From: an uncultured Myxococcales bacterium
Lineage (GTDB): Bacteria > Myxococcota_A > UBA9042
DNA: 64,000 nucleotides
Assembly (NCBI GenBank): GCA_903842345.1
Contig: CAIMLR010000027.1
Location: 153,144-217,143, forward strand
Reading direction: 5' to 3'
Under the pieces are notes generated by a model. That model made no database searches. It saw nothing but the letters and a program-made list of their open reading frames with translations, and was not told where the DNA came from. Positions 10,391 through 19,192 of this stretch are shown here, one piece after another. Every line of letters starts with the position of its first letter. The stretch's first letter is position 1. The translations under genes and the position numbers were made by a program.

Positions 10391-10771
10391 CTACCCGAGC
10401 GAACCGCCGGCGCGCAACGTCCGCGCCAGCCGACTGATGTCGCGCACGACTTTCACGTCCAGATGGCGCAGTTCGCCGTTCAGCGCGGCGAGTTCAGTCG
10501 TGACGTCCTCGTGAACGCCTTCGTGCGCAGGTTCATCCAGCAGCAATGCGTCGGGTCGCGTGTCCAGTGCCGTGCAAAGCCGCATCAGCGTCGGGAAACT
10601 TGGCAGTGACAAGCCCCGCTCAATGCGCGCGTACGCCTCAGTCGTCAGGCCGATGGCCGTGCTGACCTCGTCCTGCGTGCGGTGACCGGCCTTGCGCATG
10701 CCGCGCAGGCGCGAACCGACGCGCTGGGCGATGCGTTGCGCTTGGGCACGATCCTCTTTCTTGCGGGGCAT
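10391..10771 (-). CDS. XRE-family helix-turn-helix transcriptional regulator
   Basis: A small 126-residue DNA-binding protein. ATG 10771 is preceded by CCGGAGGAATC, an excellent ribosome binding site that fixes the start. Residues about 16-75 form a Cro/CI-type domain: GSRLRGMRKAGHRTQDEVST, with AIGLTTEAYARIERGLSLPS as recognition region and FPTLMRLCTALDTRPDALLL. The C-terminal 45 residues form an amphipathic helix pair (ELAALNGELRHLDVKVVRDI) that could dimerise. It is transcribed away from hemB and towards rpsB. Its target is unknown; the 244-base gap shared with hemB is an obvious candidate. Confidence 0.88.
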   Translation of the reverse strand: MPRKKEDRAQAQRIAQRVGSRLRGMRKAGHRTQDEVSTAIGLTTEAYARIERGLSLPSFPTLMRLCTALDTRPDALLLDEPAHEGVHEDVTTELAALNGELRHLDVKVVRDISRLARTLRAGGSLG

Positions 10772-10936
10772 GATTCCTCCGGTCCAGGTTCTTGTCGCGA
10801 TCACGCGAGCCGCCACCGAGGCGTCCCGCTGCGGAAATGTTTCAGGGCGGGACAGGCCGCATACCCACCCCGATGCGTTGGACTTCCCAGCCCGGCAATT
10901 GATGACATGCCGTGACAAACAGCGGACGGATTCGCC

Positions 10937-10965
10937 TCGCCAGCCTGCGCGCTTCCGGTTATCAT
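10937..10965 (+). promoter_or_regulatory. Candidate promoter of hemB
   Basis: TCGCCA (10937-10942) and TATCAT (10960-10965) are separated by 17 bases; the -10 box matches five of six consensus bases, the -35 four. Expected start near 10972, about 44 bases before the hemB ATG. Confidence 0.5.
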
Positions 10966-11015
10966 TCCGGCGCCTGCTGGGGGCCGCTTGTCACACCCAG
11001 CGCCACGAGGTCCAG

Positions 11016-12002
11016 ATGCTGCACATGCCCATTCGTCCGCGCCGCAATCGCAAGAACGCCGTCCTGCGCGGCTTTGCCCGGGAAACGACGCTGGAAGCCA
11101 ATCGGCTGATTTGGCCGCTCTTCATCCACGCCGGTGAAGGTCGCCAGGCGATCAAGTCGATGCCCGGCTGCTTCCGTCTGTCGGTTGCGGAGCTGCTCAA
11201 GGAAGTCGCCGCGGGCGTCGCCGATGGCGTTTGTTCCGTCGTGCTGTTTCCGGCGATCGATGAAAAGCTCAAGAACCGCACCGCTGATGAGTGCTGGAAC
11301 GCGCAAGGCCTCGTGCCGCAGACCGTGCGCCTGCTCAAGCAGAAATGGCCGGACCTGTGCGTGATCACGGACGTCGCGCTCGACCCGTACAACAGCGACG
11401 GCCACGACGGCGTCGTCAGCGAAGACGGCCGCATCATCAACGACGAGACGGTGCACATTCTCTGCAAACAGGCGCTTTGCCATGCGCGCGCTGGCGCGGA
11501 CATCGTCAGCCCGAGCGACATGATGGACGGCCGCATCGGCGCGATTCGCGCGGCGCTGGACGCCGACGGCTTCCAGGACGTGGCGATCCTCGCCTACACC
11601 GCCAAGTACGCGTCGGCGTTCTACGGCCCGTTCCGCGACGCCCTCGATTCCGCGCCCAAGTTTGGCGACAAAAAGACCTACCAGATGGACCCGGCCAATC
11701 GCCGCGAGTCGCATCGCGAGGTGGCGCTGGATGAAGCGGAAGGCGCGGACATGGTCATGGTCAAGCCGGCTGGACCGTACCTGGACGTGATCGCGGAAGT
11801 GCGGGCGGCGACTGCGCTGCCGGTGGCGGCGTATCAGGTCTCGGGCGAGTACGCGATGCTCAAGGCCGCGGCGCAGAACGGCTGGCTGGACGAGAAGAAA
11901 GCGGCGCTGGAGTCCCTGCTGGCCATTCGCCGCGCTGGCGCCGACATGATCCTGACCTACTATGCCCACCAAGCCGCGCGCTGGCTGGCCGGCAAAGAGT
12001 AA
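11016..12002 (+). CDS. hemB: Delta-aminolevulinic acid dehydratase (porphobilinogen synthase)
   Basis: HemB condenses two 5-aminolevulinate molecules into porphobilinogen, the second common step of tetrapyrrole synthesis. From ATG 11016 (CGAGG five bases upstream) it is 328 residues, the usual length. The Schiff-base lysines are in AYTAKYASAFYGPFRDAL (Lys197) and ADMVMVKPAGPYLDVI (Lys250). The metal-ligand region reads DVALDPYNSDGHDG, with Asp where zinc-dependent enzymes have Cys, so this is the magnesium/potassium-type enzyme. In a genome with many c-type haem proteins a substantial haem supply is expected. The transporter gene begins six bases downstream, suggesting co-transcription. Confidence 0.97.
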   Translation: MLHMPIRPRRNRKNAVLRGFARETTLEANRLIWPLFIHAGEGRQAIKSMPGCFRLSVAELLKEVAAGVADGVCSVVLFPAIDEKLKNRTADECWNAQGLVPQTVRLLKQKWPDLCVITDVALDPYNSDGHDGVVSEDGRIINDETVHILCKQALCHARAGADIVSPSDMMDGRIGAIRAALDADGFQDVAILAYTAKYASAFYGPFRDALDSAPKFGDKKTYQMDPANRRESHREVALDEAEGADMVMVKPAGPYLDVIAEVRAATALPVAAYQVSGEYAMLKAAAQNGWLDEKKAALESLLAIRRAGADMILTYYAHQAARWLAGKE

Positions 12003-12008
12003 ACCCGC

Positions 12009-13847
12009 GTGAGCCTACAGCTTTGGCTTCTCAGTCTCGGCGTGCTGCTGCTGGGTCCGGCGCTGCTCGCGTGGGTCCAGCGTGCGCCGTTGTGGCTGCA
12101 GACAACAGCGATGCAGGGGTTGGACGGCTTTGTGCTGACGTCCGTTGCCGGCATCGTGCTCGCCGACGTGCTCCCGCACGCGCTGGGTGAAGCGGGCATG
12201 TGGGCGGTGCCGCTGGTGCTGCTGGGGCTCATCGGCCCGTCGTTGGCGGAGCGCGGTTTGCATCGCGCGGCCGAGCAGGTACACGCGCTGGCGCTGTTTC
12301 TCGGCATGGCAGGGCTGGTGCTGCACGCGACGCTCGACGGCGTGGCGCTGGCAGGCGGCGACGCCCGACCGCAACTGGCGACGGCCGTGCTGCTGCACCG
12401 CCTGCCGGAAGGCCTGACGATTTGGTGGCTGTTGCGGCCGACCTATGGCCGGATGATCGCGGGGCTGGCGCTGGCGCTTGTGGCGGCGGCGACGATTCTT
12501 GGGATGTGGGCGGGCCCGTCAACCGTCCCCGATGGCGTCGCGCTGGGGCTGATTGAGTCGCTGGTCGCCGGCTCGCTCCTGCACGTTGTCATGCACCGCC
12601 CGCACCCGCTTGTGCATCTGGCGCACGGCCGGCGCGGTCGGCTGGCGAGCGGCGTCGGCGGTCTGGCCGGCGTGGCGGTGGTGAGCGTGCTGCTCGGCCA
12701 CGATCCGCATGGCGCTGAGGCGGCGAGCAGCTTTGGCCACTTCCTGATGGAGTCTGCGCCCGCGCTGCTGCTTGCCTATCTCGCCGCTGGCCTCGTGCAG
12801 GCGATGCTGCCCGCCGCGTCCATGGCGTGGATGCAGCGCGGCGGCGCGTTCTCCCAAGCGTTGCGCGGCGTGTTGTTTGGGTTGCCTTTGCCGATTTGCT
12901 CGTGTGGCGTCGTGCCGGTCTATCGCAGTTTGGTCCTGCAAGGCGTACCCGCGGCGGCCGGCATGGCGTTCCTGGTGGCGACGCCGGAGCTGGGGCTCGA
13001 TGCCATCCTCCTGTCCTGGCCGCTGCTCGGCGGCCATCTGGCGATCGCCCGGCTGATTGCCGCCGCGTGTGTCGCGCTGGGCGTCGGCTGGCTGGTGGGG
13101 CGCAAGGTGCCGCCGGTGGACGCGCATCAGGGGCACGCGGCGATGCCGCACAAGAACACGCAGGCGTGGCCGGCGCGGCTGCGGCAGGGCCTGGCGCTGG
13201 GATTTGGCGAAATCGTTGACCATACGGCGCCGTGGCTGCTCCTCGGTCTGGTCCTTGCGGCGCTGGCTGAGCCGGAGCTGAAGGCGGGCCTGCTCGCCCA
13301 CCTGCCGCCGGGCTGGGACGTGCCGCTTTTCGCGCTGCTCGGGATGCCGCTCTACGTTTGCGCGTCAGGCGCGACGCCGCTCGTGGCGGTCCTCGTCGCT
13401 CATGGCGTGTCGCCCGGCGCCGGACTCGCGCTGTTGCTGACGGGCCCGGCGACCAACGTCTCCACCTTTGGCGTGCTCGCGCGTCTGCACGGCACGCCGG
13501 TCGCACTGCGGTTTGGCGTCGTCATGGCGGTGCTGGCGGTCGCGGCGGGCTATGTCTGCAACCTCGTGCTGGCTGACTACCACGTGCCGGTGACCGCGGT
13601 GGGCGAGCACGGCGCGCTCTACAGCGTGCAGGTTGCCGCGACGTGGGCGCTGGCGTTGCTATTCGCCGCGTCCGTGCTGCGCCAGGGCGCGCGCGGGTTT
13701 GTCAGCCAGGTGCTGGAATTCTCCGATGGCGAAGGTGCTGAAACGGCGGGACACGGCGGTGGTCACGGGCACGACCATGGCCACGAGCATGCACACGCGC
13801 ACGACCACGGCCACACACACGGCCATGACCACCATCACCATCATTGA
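12009..13847 (+). CDS. Fused ZIP-like domain and SO_0444/ArsP-type permease with His-rich tail (probable metal efflux)
   Basis: A 612-residue polytopic membrane protein starting at GTG 12009. Residues 1-215 look like a partial ZIP metal transporter, with HATLDGVALAGG (His106, Asp110) and LHRLPEGLTIWW (His130, Glu134) matching the two metal-binding helices. Residues about 240-565 form a permease of the DUF318 type: LFGLPLPICSCGVVPVYRSL with the CSC motif (297-299), ATPELGLDAILLSWPLLGG, and in the second half CASGATPLVAVLVA and LLLTGPATNVSTFG. The final 30 residues are mostly His with Gly, Asp and Ala. Family knowledge suggests Cu/Zn export by the permease; the joining of a ZIP-like module is unusual. 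Neighbour hemB may be coincidental. Direction and metal are unproven. Confidence 0.8.
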   Translation: MSLQLWLLSLGVLLLGPALLAWVQRAPLWLQTTAMQGLDGFVLTSVAGIVLADVLPHALGEAGMWAVPLVLLGLIGPSLAERGLHRAAEQVHALALFLGMAGLVLHATLDGVALAGGDARPQLATAVLLHRLPEGLTIWWLLRPTYGRMIAGLALALVAAATILGMWAGPSTVPDGVALGLIESLVAGSLLHVVMHRPHPLVHLAHGRRGRLASGVGGLAGVAVVSVLLGHDPHGAEAASSFGHFLMESAPALLLAYLAAGLVQAMLPAASMAWMQRGGAFSQALRGVLFGLPLPICSCGVVPVYRSLVLQGVPAAAGMAFLVATPELGLDAILLSWPLLGGHLAIARLIAAACVALGVGWLVGRKVPPVDAHQGHAAMPHKNTQAWPARLRQGLALGFGEIVDHTAPWLLLGLVLAALAEPELKAGLLAHLPPGWDVPLFALLGMPLYVCASGATPLVAVLVAHGVSPGAGLALLLTGPATNVSTFGVLARLHGTPVALRFGVVMAVLAVAAGYVCNLVLADYHVPVTAVGEHGALYSVQVAATWALALLFAASVLRQGARGFVSQVLEFSDGEGAETAGHGGGHGHDHGHEHAHAHDHGHTHGHDHHHHH

Positions 13848-13862
13848 CGCGGGAACTTGCGG

Positions 13863-14525
13863 CTAGTCGTTCGCCGCGGCGCGCAGGCTGGCGATCGCCG
13901 CGGCGCGGTCCTTCTGACCAAAGACGGCTGATCCCGCTACGAACCAATCCACGCCCGCGTTGCGCGCGGCCGCGATGGTGCCATTGTGGATGCCGCCATC
14001 GATTTCAATGAACAGCGCCGGCTTGTGCAGCTTGCGCCACGCGTCGATCTGCCGGACTTTCTCCAGCACGTGGCTGATGAAGCTCTGGCCGCCAAAGCCC
14101 GGATTGACGCTCATCACCAGCACAAAATCGACGTCGACGAGGATCGGCTCGATGGCCGAAAACGGCGTGTGCGGATTGAGCGCCACGCCCGGCTTCATGC
14201 CCAGCGCGCGGATGTTCTGGACGGTGCGGTGCAGGTGCTTGCAGGCTTCCACGTGCACGGACAGCCAGGTCGTGCCGGCCTTGGCAAAGTCCGCCAGCAG
14301 CAGGTCTGGATTCTCGACCATCAAGTGGCAATCCAGCGGCAACTGCGTGTTCTTCTTGAGCCAGCTCGCCACCGGCGCGCCGATCGTCAGGTTCGGCACA
14401 AAATGGCCGTCCATCACGTCCACGTGCAGCAGGTCTGCGCCGCCCGCGGCAACCGAGGCGGCCTCATCGGCGAGGTGGGCGAAATCCGCCGACAGAATCG
14501 AGGGGGCAATCAGGATCGGGTGCAT
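13863..14525 (-). CDS. rpe: Ribulose-phosphate 3-epimerase
   Basis: Rpe interconverts D-ribulose 5-phosphate and D-xylulose 5-phosphate in the pentose phosphate pathway. From ATG 14525 it is 220 residues, a TIM barrel of standard length. Diagnostic segments are IAPSILSADFAHLADEAASV, LLHVDVMDGHFVPNLTIGAP (metal-binding His and Asp), HLMVENPDLLLADFAKAG, VMSVNPGFGGQSFI and ALFIEIDGGIHNGT. It begins 8 bases after the lamin-tail lipoprotein gene, so shares its transcript. A transaldolase gene, another enzyme of this pathway, lies 13 kb away. Confidence 0.97.
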   Translation of the reverse strand: MHPILIAPSILSADFAHLADEAASVAAGGADLLHVDVMDGHFVPNLTIGAPVASWLKKNTQLPLDCHLMVENPDLLLADFAKAGTTWLSVHVEACKHLHRTVQNIRALGMKPGVALNPHTPFSAIEPILVDVDFVLVMSVNPGFGGQSFISHVLEKVRQIDAWRKLHKPALFIEIDGGIHNGTIAAARNAGVDWFVAGSAVFGQKDRAAAIASLRAAAND

Positions 14526-14533
14526 CTGCGGAC

Positions 14534-15181
14534 CTACTTGCTGTTGGGCGTGCCAGGCGTCGGCGGCGTGACGGTCTTCCACGTCGCGCTGCCGTCGGGC
14601 ACGCGATCGTAGCTGGAACCGGCCGGGCTGGCGCCTTCTGCCCAGTCGATGGCGTCGACAAGCAGCCCGTCCTTGTCCCACAAGCCCATGCTGCCGTCGC
14701 TCTTGATGCCGGCGTTGATGACGGGCACGCCGAGGTTGTTGTGGTTGAAGTAGACGACGAGGAAGCTGCCGGCGGGGATGCTCGTGCCGGCGGGCAACAC
14801 GTCCGCGCCCGCGAGCCCGTTGGTCAGGCCACCCAGTTTGCAGCCCGCGAGGTCCAGGTTCTTGCCGCCGATGTTGTACAGCTCGATCCAGTCCTGCGCC
14901 GTGGCGACTTGCGCGGTCTTGTCGCCGCCGGCATGGATTTCATTGAGGAAGAGTTGGCCGGCCCACGGGGAATCGCTGGTGATCGCATCGGTGCCCGTCG
15001 CATCGCCGCTCGCCGCGTCCGTGCCAGCCGTATCGCCGCTCGTGGCGTCGCTGCCGCTCGCGTCGCCCAGCGCGGTGTCGCTGGCGGTGTCGCTGCTCAC
15101 GTCGGCGTCGCTGCCGGCGGCGTCGGTCGAGCCGCAGCCAATGAGGCTGACAGTCAGGAAAGCCAGGAAAACTGTGCGCAT
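14534..15181 (-). CDS. Lamin-tail-domain lipoprotein
   Basis: A 215-residue predicted surface lipoprotein. Signal MRTVFLAFLTVSLIGC ends in lipobox SLIGC, followed by about 50 residues of repeated Ser/Asp/Ala/Thr (SGDATGTDAITSD and similar). The C-terminal 145 residues match the lamin tail domain pattern: LFLNEIHAGG, DWIELYNIGGKNLDLAGCKL, LPAGTSIPAGSFLVVYF, SMGLWDKDGLLVDAIDWAEG and the ending SYDRVPDGSATWKTVTPPTP. In bacteria this Ig-fold domain occurs on secreted and outer-surface proteins, often in an adhesive or nuclease context; no nuclease motif is present here. It sits between the methyltransferase and rpe with gaps of 10 and 8 bases. Confidence 0.87.
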   Translation of the reverse strand: MRTVFLAFLTVSLIGCGSTDAAGSDADVSSDTASDTALGDASGSDATSGDTAGTDAASGDATGTDAITSDSPWAGQLFLNEIHAGGDKTAQVATAQDWIELYNIGGKNLDLAGCKLGGLTNGLAGADVLPAGTSIPAGSFLVVYFNHNNLGVPVINAGIKSDGSMGLWDKDGLLVDAIDWAEGASPAGSSYDRVPDGSATWKTVTPPTPGTPNSK

Positions 15182-15191
15182 GGCGGATCCC

Positions 15192-15872
15192 TCAGGGCTG
15201 GGTCGGCGTGATGGCGGGCGGCAACTTCGCGGCCTCGTCCTTGTCAGCCAGTACGAGCAGGTAGTCGCGCGGCAGGAACGTGGAGTCGGCGATGACCGTC
15301 AAGCCGGCGCCGCGGGCTTCCGCTTCTACGGAATTGGGGGAGACGCGCTGCTCGGGCGGCGGCCCTTCCACGCGCGGATCGGGCCGCACGTCGACAATCA
15401 CCACCAGACCGCCCGGCTTCAGCGCCGCGCGGATGGCCTTGAGCATCGCGATCGGCTCTTCCAGCTGCCGATACGTGTTCAGCAGCAGCACGCGGTCGAC
15501 TTTCTCCGTCGGGCCCAGCGTGCTCACGGTATTCTCGATCACTTCCACGTTCGCCAGCTGCTCGTGGTGCGTCCGAAAGCGCAGCATCGTCGCAAAATCC
15601 TTCTGGATTTCGACAGCGTAGACCTTGCCGTCGGCGCCCGCAGCTTCTGCCAGGAACGGCAGCATGTAGCCGGTGCCGGAGCCGAGATCGACGACCTTCA
15701 TGCCGGGCTTGATCTCCAGCGCTTGAACGATCGCGTGCGGCATCTGCCATTCGTCGCGATCGGGCGCGTCGAATTCGTGCGCGGCGTTCAGGTCAGACAG
15801 CGGCGCGCGCGCGTGCGGCGTGCATGCGACGGCCAGGGGCAGGGCGAGAATCATGGGCAACAGACGCTTCAT
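15192..15872 (-). CDS. Class I SAM-dependent methyltransferase with a lipoprotein-type signal
   Basis: A 226-residue protein with the Rossmann methyltransferase signature VVDLGSGTGYM (motif I), VYAVEIQKDFATM (acidic loop), the post-II segment VDRVLLLNTYRQLEEPIAML and ALKPGGLVVIVDVRP. What is odd is the N-terminus: MKRLLPMILALPLAVACTPH reads as a lipoprotein signal with lipobox AVAC. ATG 15872 has AGAGG seven bases upstream. The enzyme would then lie outside the cytoplasm, where SAM is not known to be available. Signal-bearing predicted methyltransferases of the COG4798 type are known, with unclear function. An internal ATG at 15851 would keep the same lipobox. Flanked by lipoprotein genes on both sides. 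Confidence 0.83.
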   Translation of the reverse strand: MKRLLPMILALPLAVACTPHARAPLSDLNAAHEFDAPDRDEWQMPHAIVQALEIKPGMKVVDLGSGTGYMLPFLAEAAGADGKVYAVEIQKDFATMLRFRTHHEQLANVEVIENTVSTLGPTEKVDRVLLLNTYRQLEEPIAMLKAIRAALKPGGLVVIVDVRPDPRVEGPPPEQRVSPNSVEAEARGAGLTVIADSTFLPRDYLLVLADKDEAAKLPPAITPTQP

Positions 15873-15916
15873 TGCGAACCTCTCGATGCGCAGTGTGCAA
15901 CTCACAGGCCAGACGT

Positions 15917-18900
15917 TCAAGGGCTGGCCGGACCTTTCCAGGCAAACAGGCTGCCGTCGCTGCCGAACGTGATCGCCAAGCGGGCCTGCGCATCCTGCCA
16001 CAACCCGCCCAGGACGGCGACCTTGGCGCCCGTGGCGTCCGTGCACGGTGTGGGGCAGTGGCGGCTGAACGCCGCGAGCTGCAGGATGGGTTTGTTCACC
16101 GCCGTGGACCACACGCGCGCGGTGCCGTCCTCGGAAGTCGAGAGCAGTCGGCCGGCGGGCGACCACGTCAGGGAGGTGATAGCGGCTTGGTGGCCAAAGA
16201 GTTGCTGCACGACGGCGCCGGATTGGACCTCCGCCACCTGGATCACGCCGTCCGGACCGGCGAGCGCGACGCGGGAACCGTCGCCCGACCACGCGATCGC
16301 ATGGACCGGCGCGGGCATGCCCGACCACTCGTGCAGGACCGCGAACGTCTTGGCCGCGATGATGCGGTAGTGGATGTTGGCCGCGCTGCCATCCCCGCTC
16401 ATGCCCAGCGCCAGCCATTGGCCATCGGGGCTTGGCACGACCCGTTCAATGATGTTGCCGAGCTTTGTCGGGTACGCGTTGAGCTTTTGGCCCAACGTCG
16501 CGGCGTCGGTGGACACCTTGCTCAGCGTCGGTCCGCCCGCCGCCCAGATGCCCGGCACGTCAGCCGTGAGCGCCAAGTCGGTCGGCCACGGCCCGCCCAG
16601 GCCAAAGATCTTCGGTGTCAGCACGCCGATTCCGGTCGGCGTCGGCGCGACGGTCCACAGCCGTACGGAAAAATCATCGCTGCCAGATGCGAGCGCCAGG
16701 CCCTTGCCGAGGATGGTGGCCAAGTCGCTGCCCGGGGGCGCGAGCGGCAGCGGCTTCAGCGGCTGGAGCGTCAACACGCTGCCCTGATGGCCCCACAGGT
16801 CCAGCAGCGCGCGGGCATCCTCGGTGCGCCAGCAGTGAATCGCCGTGTCATCGCCGCCCGTCAGCAGCATGCTGCCGGCGATCGCCGCGTCCTGCACCGC
16901 GCCATCGTGCCGCGCCACCGCGCGCGACCACACGCCGCTCGCCACGTCCAGCTGCCACGGTCCCTGCGCGGTGAAACCCACGGCGACGTGGCCCGCTTGT
17001 GCGCTGAGGCTCCGCGCGCTGTCGTCGAACACCTCGGGCGGCGGCGCGATCGTCTGCACCGGCGTCACGTCCACCAGCTGGCCGCTTGGCTGCGGCAAGG
17101 GGAAGCGTTGAATCGTCCCGTTCGGTCGGAGCAACAGCGCTTCACCGCCTTGATCCGGCCGCAGCGCGCCGCCCGCCCATGTGCCTTTGCCGCCCTGCAA
17201 CTGCGCCAACGGCTCGCCGCTCGCCGCATCGACGACTATCGCCTGATCCTCGGCCACCAGCATCACTTGGCTCGTCGCGGGCATCGCGGCAATCGTCCGA
17301 ACGCCGCCTTGCAGCAGCGCCATCTGCTCACCCAGCTGGGTCGCGACCTGCCAGCGGCGGACCATGCCGCCGTCGTCACCTGTCACCAGCACGCCGTTGC
17401 CGCCCTGGGCGTCAGGCAGCCACGCCATCGCCGCCACTTGCGCCTTGTGGCCAACGAGCGCGGCGACTTGCTGGCCGCTCCACAGCGCATACACGCGGAC
17501 CGTCCCCGTGGCATCGCCCACCGCGACCTGCCCGCCGTCCGGCGAAAATGCGACAGCGGCAAACGTCGTCCCCAGACCGCCCACCGCGAGCACCGGCTCG
17601 GCCATCGCGGCCGGCGTCACCGGCGCCGAGAGGGGCCAAACCTGCAGCACGTCGAGCTGGCCCGTCGTCGCGAGCCGCGTCCCGTCCGCGGAAAACGCCA
17701 CCGCCGTCACCGCGTGGTTGTGGCCAAACCAATCGCGCTCCACGGTGTGGCTTTGCCAACCGACGACCTGCGCGCCCTGAAGCGTCGTCCACGCAATGTG
17801 CTGGCCGTCGGGGCTGAGCGCGACCTTGCCGGTGCCGCGTCCGCCGGATTGCCACAGCGGGCACGCGGCGTCTTCGTCGGTCAGTCCGTCGCAGTCGTTG
17901 TCCAGGCCGTCGCATTGCCACTCCGTGTCGGTGGCGTAGCCGGGCAGCAGCGTCCAATCCGGGTCCTGCCAGCCGATCTTGCCGTTGCACACGACCAGCT
18001 GCCCGATGCACACGCCTGCCTGCTTGGACGCAAGTGCGGGCACGATGTCATCGACCACGCCGTTGCAGTCGTTGTCCAGGCCGTCGCAGCTCGACTCCGC
18101 GGCTTCAAAATTGACCTGCTGGCTGTAGTCGGGCGGGCTCCAGACGCCTTGCAGGCAGCGGATCAGCGCGCCGTTGCACACGCCCTGGTTGTTGACCTTC
18201 ACGCCGGAGCCGAGGAAGTTGGGCGTGTCCATGTCCTCGTCGGTGAGGCCGTCGCAGTCGTTGTCGAGGCCGTCGCACATCGTCTCGATGGGCTCCCAAA
18301 ACGGCAACGTGGCGACGTCGGGGAGCTGCCAGCCCAGGACGCCGCCGCAGGTGTAGTAGCCGTCGGCGCAGACGCCCTGCTGGCCGATCAGCGGCTTTCC
18401 GTTCAAGAAGACGTCGGTTTCGCCATCGCAGTCGTTGTCCTGGCCGTCGCACGCGGTCTCGACGGGCTGGAAGAGCGACACAAGCGCGAAGTTGGGATCC
18501 TGCCAGCCCGCCGCCCCTTCGCAGCTCTTGACCTGGCCTTGGCAAATCCCGGCCTGTTTGGACGCCAACGGCACGTTCAGGCTGTCGTCGACGAGGTTGT
18601 TGCAGTCGTTGTCCAGGCCGTCGCACGATTTCTCGATGACTTCATAGCCCGGCACCTTGGCGTAGTCGCAGACCGGCTCGCCGCTGCTGCAATCGACCTT
18701 CACTTTGGCGTTTTTGCACACGCCCCAGTGCAGGCAGAGCGTCTTGGGATCATACGGGCAATTGGGATCAAAAGGCGTCGCGTCGGCATCGCCCGCCGTC
18801 ATGGCATCGCCCGCGGCGTCGACCGTTGCCGCGTCCTGCACATCCGCGGCGGCATCCACCGCGTCTGGCTCAGCGGTGTCCGTCGCCGCATCCGCAGCGT

Positions 18901-19189
18901 CGGGGGCTTCGGCGTCGGCCGTTGCATCCGCAGGCGCCGCCACCTCCGCGTCTTCGGCATCCACGGCTTCCGCGTCCGTGGTCGCCGTTTCAACGGTTGC
19001 CAGATCGGCGCCGCCATCGACCGCGTCGGTGCCGGGTTGGGCGTCGGCATCGGCCGCGTCGGCGTCAGCGGTCAGGGCGTCCGGGGCGTCGTTGTCGCCT
19101 GTAGCAAACGAGCCGTCGCCGCAACCTTCAACAAGCGCGGCGCAGATCGCCATGAATACGCGGAAATTCCGCATCCGCCTGCGCGCCAT
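15917..19189 (-). CDS. Giant lipoprotein: Asp/Ala linker, five MopE-type repeats and a WD40-like propeller
   Basis: A 1090-residue predicted surface lipoprotein. Signal MRNFRVFMAICAALVEGC gives lipid-anchor Cys23 in a slightly atypical lipobox. Residues about 30-140 are Asp/Ala/Thr-rich low complexity. Residues 185-445 hold five copies of a Cys/Asp motif, CDGLDNDCNNLVDD and relatives, at Cys189, 247, 305, 368 and 426, as in the MopE putative metal-binding repeat, separated by KQAGICQGQ-like spacers. From about 450 to the end are WD40-like blades (VTAVAFSADGTRLATTGQL, FAAVAFSPDGGQVAVGDATG, ITSLTWSPAGRLLSTSEDG), about ten by eye. Calcium or copper binding is inferred from the family. No enzymatic motif. 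The next gene is three bases upstream, so they are probably co-transcribed. Confidence 0.85.
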   Translation of the reverse strand: MARRRMRNFRVFMAICAALVEGCGDGSFATGDNDAPDALTADADAADADAQPGTDAVDGGADLATVETATTDAEAVDAEDAEVAAPADATADAEAPDAADAATDTAEPDAVDAAADVQDAATVDAAGDAMTAGDADATPFDPNCPYDPKTLCLHWGVCKNAKVKVDCSSGEPVCDYAKVPGYEVIEKSCDGLDNDCNNLVDDSLNVPLASKQAGICQGQVKSCEGAAGWQDPNFALVSLFQPVETACDGQDNDCDGETDVFLNGKPLIGQQGVCADGYYTCGGVLGWQLPDVATLPFWEPIETMCDGLDNDCDGLTDEDMDTPNFLGSGVKVNNQGVCNGALIRCLQGVWSPPDYSQQVNFEAAESSCDGLDNDCNGVVDDIVPALASKQAGVCIGQLVVCNGKIGWQDPDWTLLPGYATDTEWQCDGLDNDCDGLTDEDAACPLWQSGGRGTGKVALSPDGQHIAWTTLQGAQVVGWQSHTVERDWFGHNHAVTAVAFSADGTRLATTGQLDVLQVWPLSAPVTPAAMAEPVLAVGGLGTTFAAVAFSPDGGQVAVGDATGTVRVYALWSGQQVAALVGHKAQVAAMAWLPDAQGGNGVLVTGDDGGMVRRWQVATQLGEQMALLQGGVRTIAAMPATSQVMLVAEDQAIVVDAASGEPLAQLQGGKGTWAGGALRPDQGGEALLLRPNGTIQRFPLPQPSGQLVDVTPVQTIAPPPEVFDDSARSLSAQAGHVAVGFTAQGPWQLDVASGVWSRAVARHDGAVQDAAIAGSMLLTGGDDTAIHCWRTEDARALLDLWGHQGSVLTLQPLKPLPLAPPGSDLATILGKGLALASGSDDFSVRLWTVAPTPTGIGVLTPKIFGLGGPWPTDLALTADVPGIWAAGGPTLSKVSTDAATLGQKLNAYPTKLGNIIERVVPSPDGQWLALGMSGDGSAANIHYRIIAAKTFAVLHEWSGMPAPVHAIAWSGDGSRVALAGPDGVIQVAEVQSGAVVQQLFGHQAAITSLTWSPAGRLLSTSEDGTARVWSTAVNKPILQLAAFSRHCPTPCTDATGAKVAVLGGLWQDAQARLAITFGSDGSLFAWKGPASP

Positions 19190-19192
19190 GCT

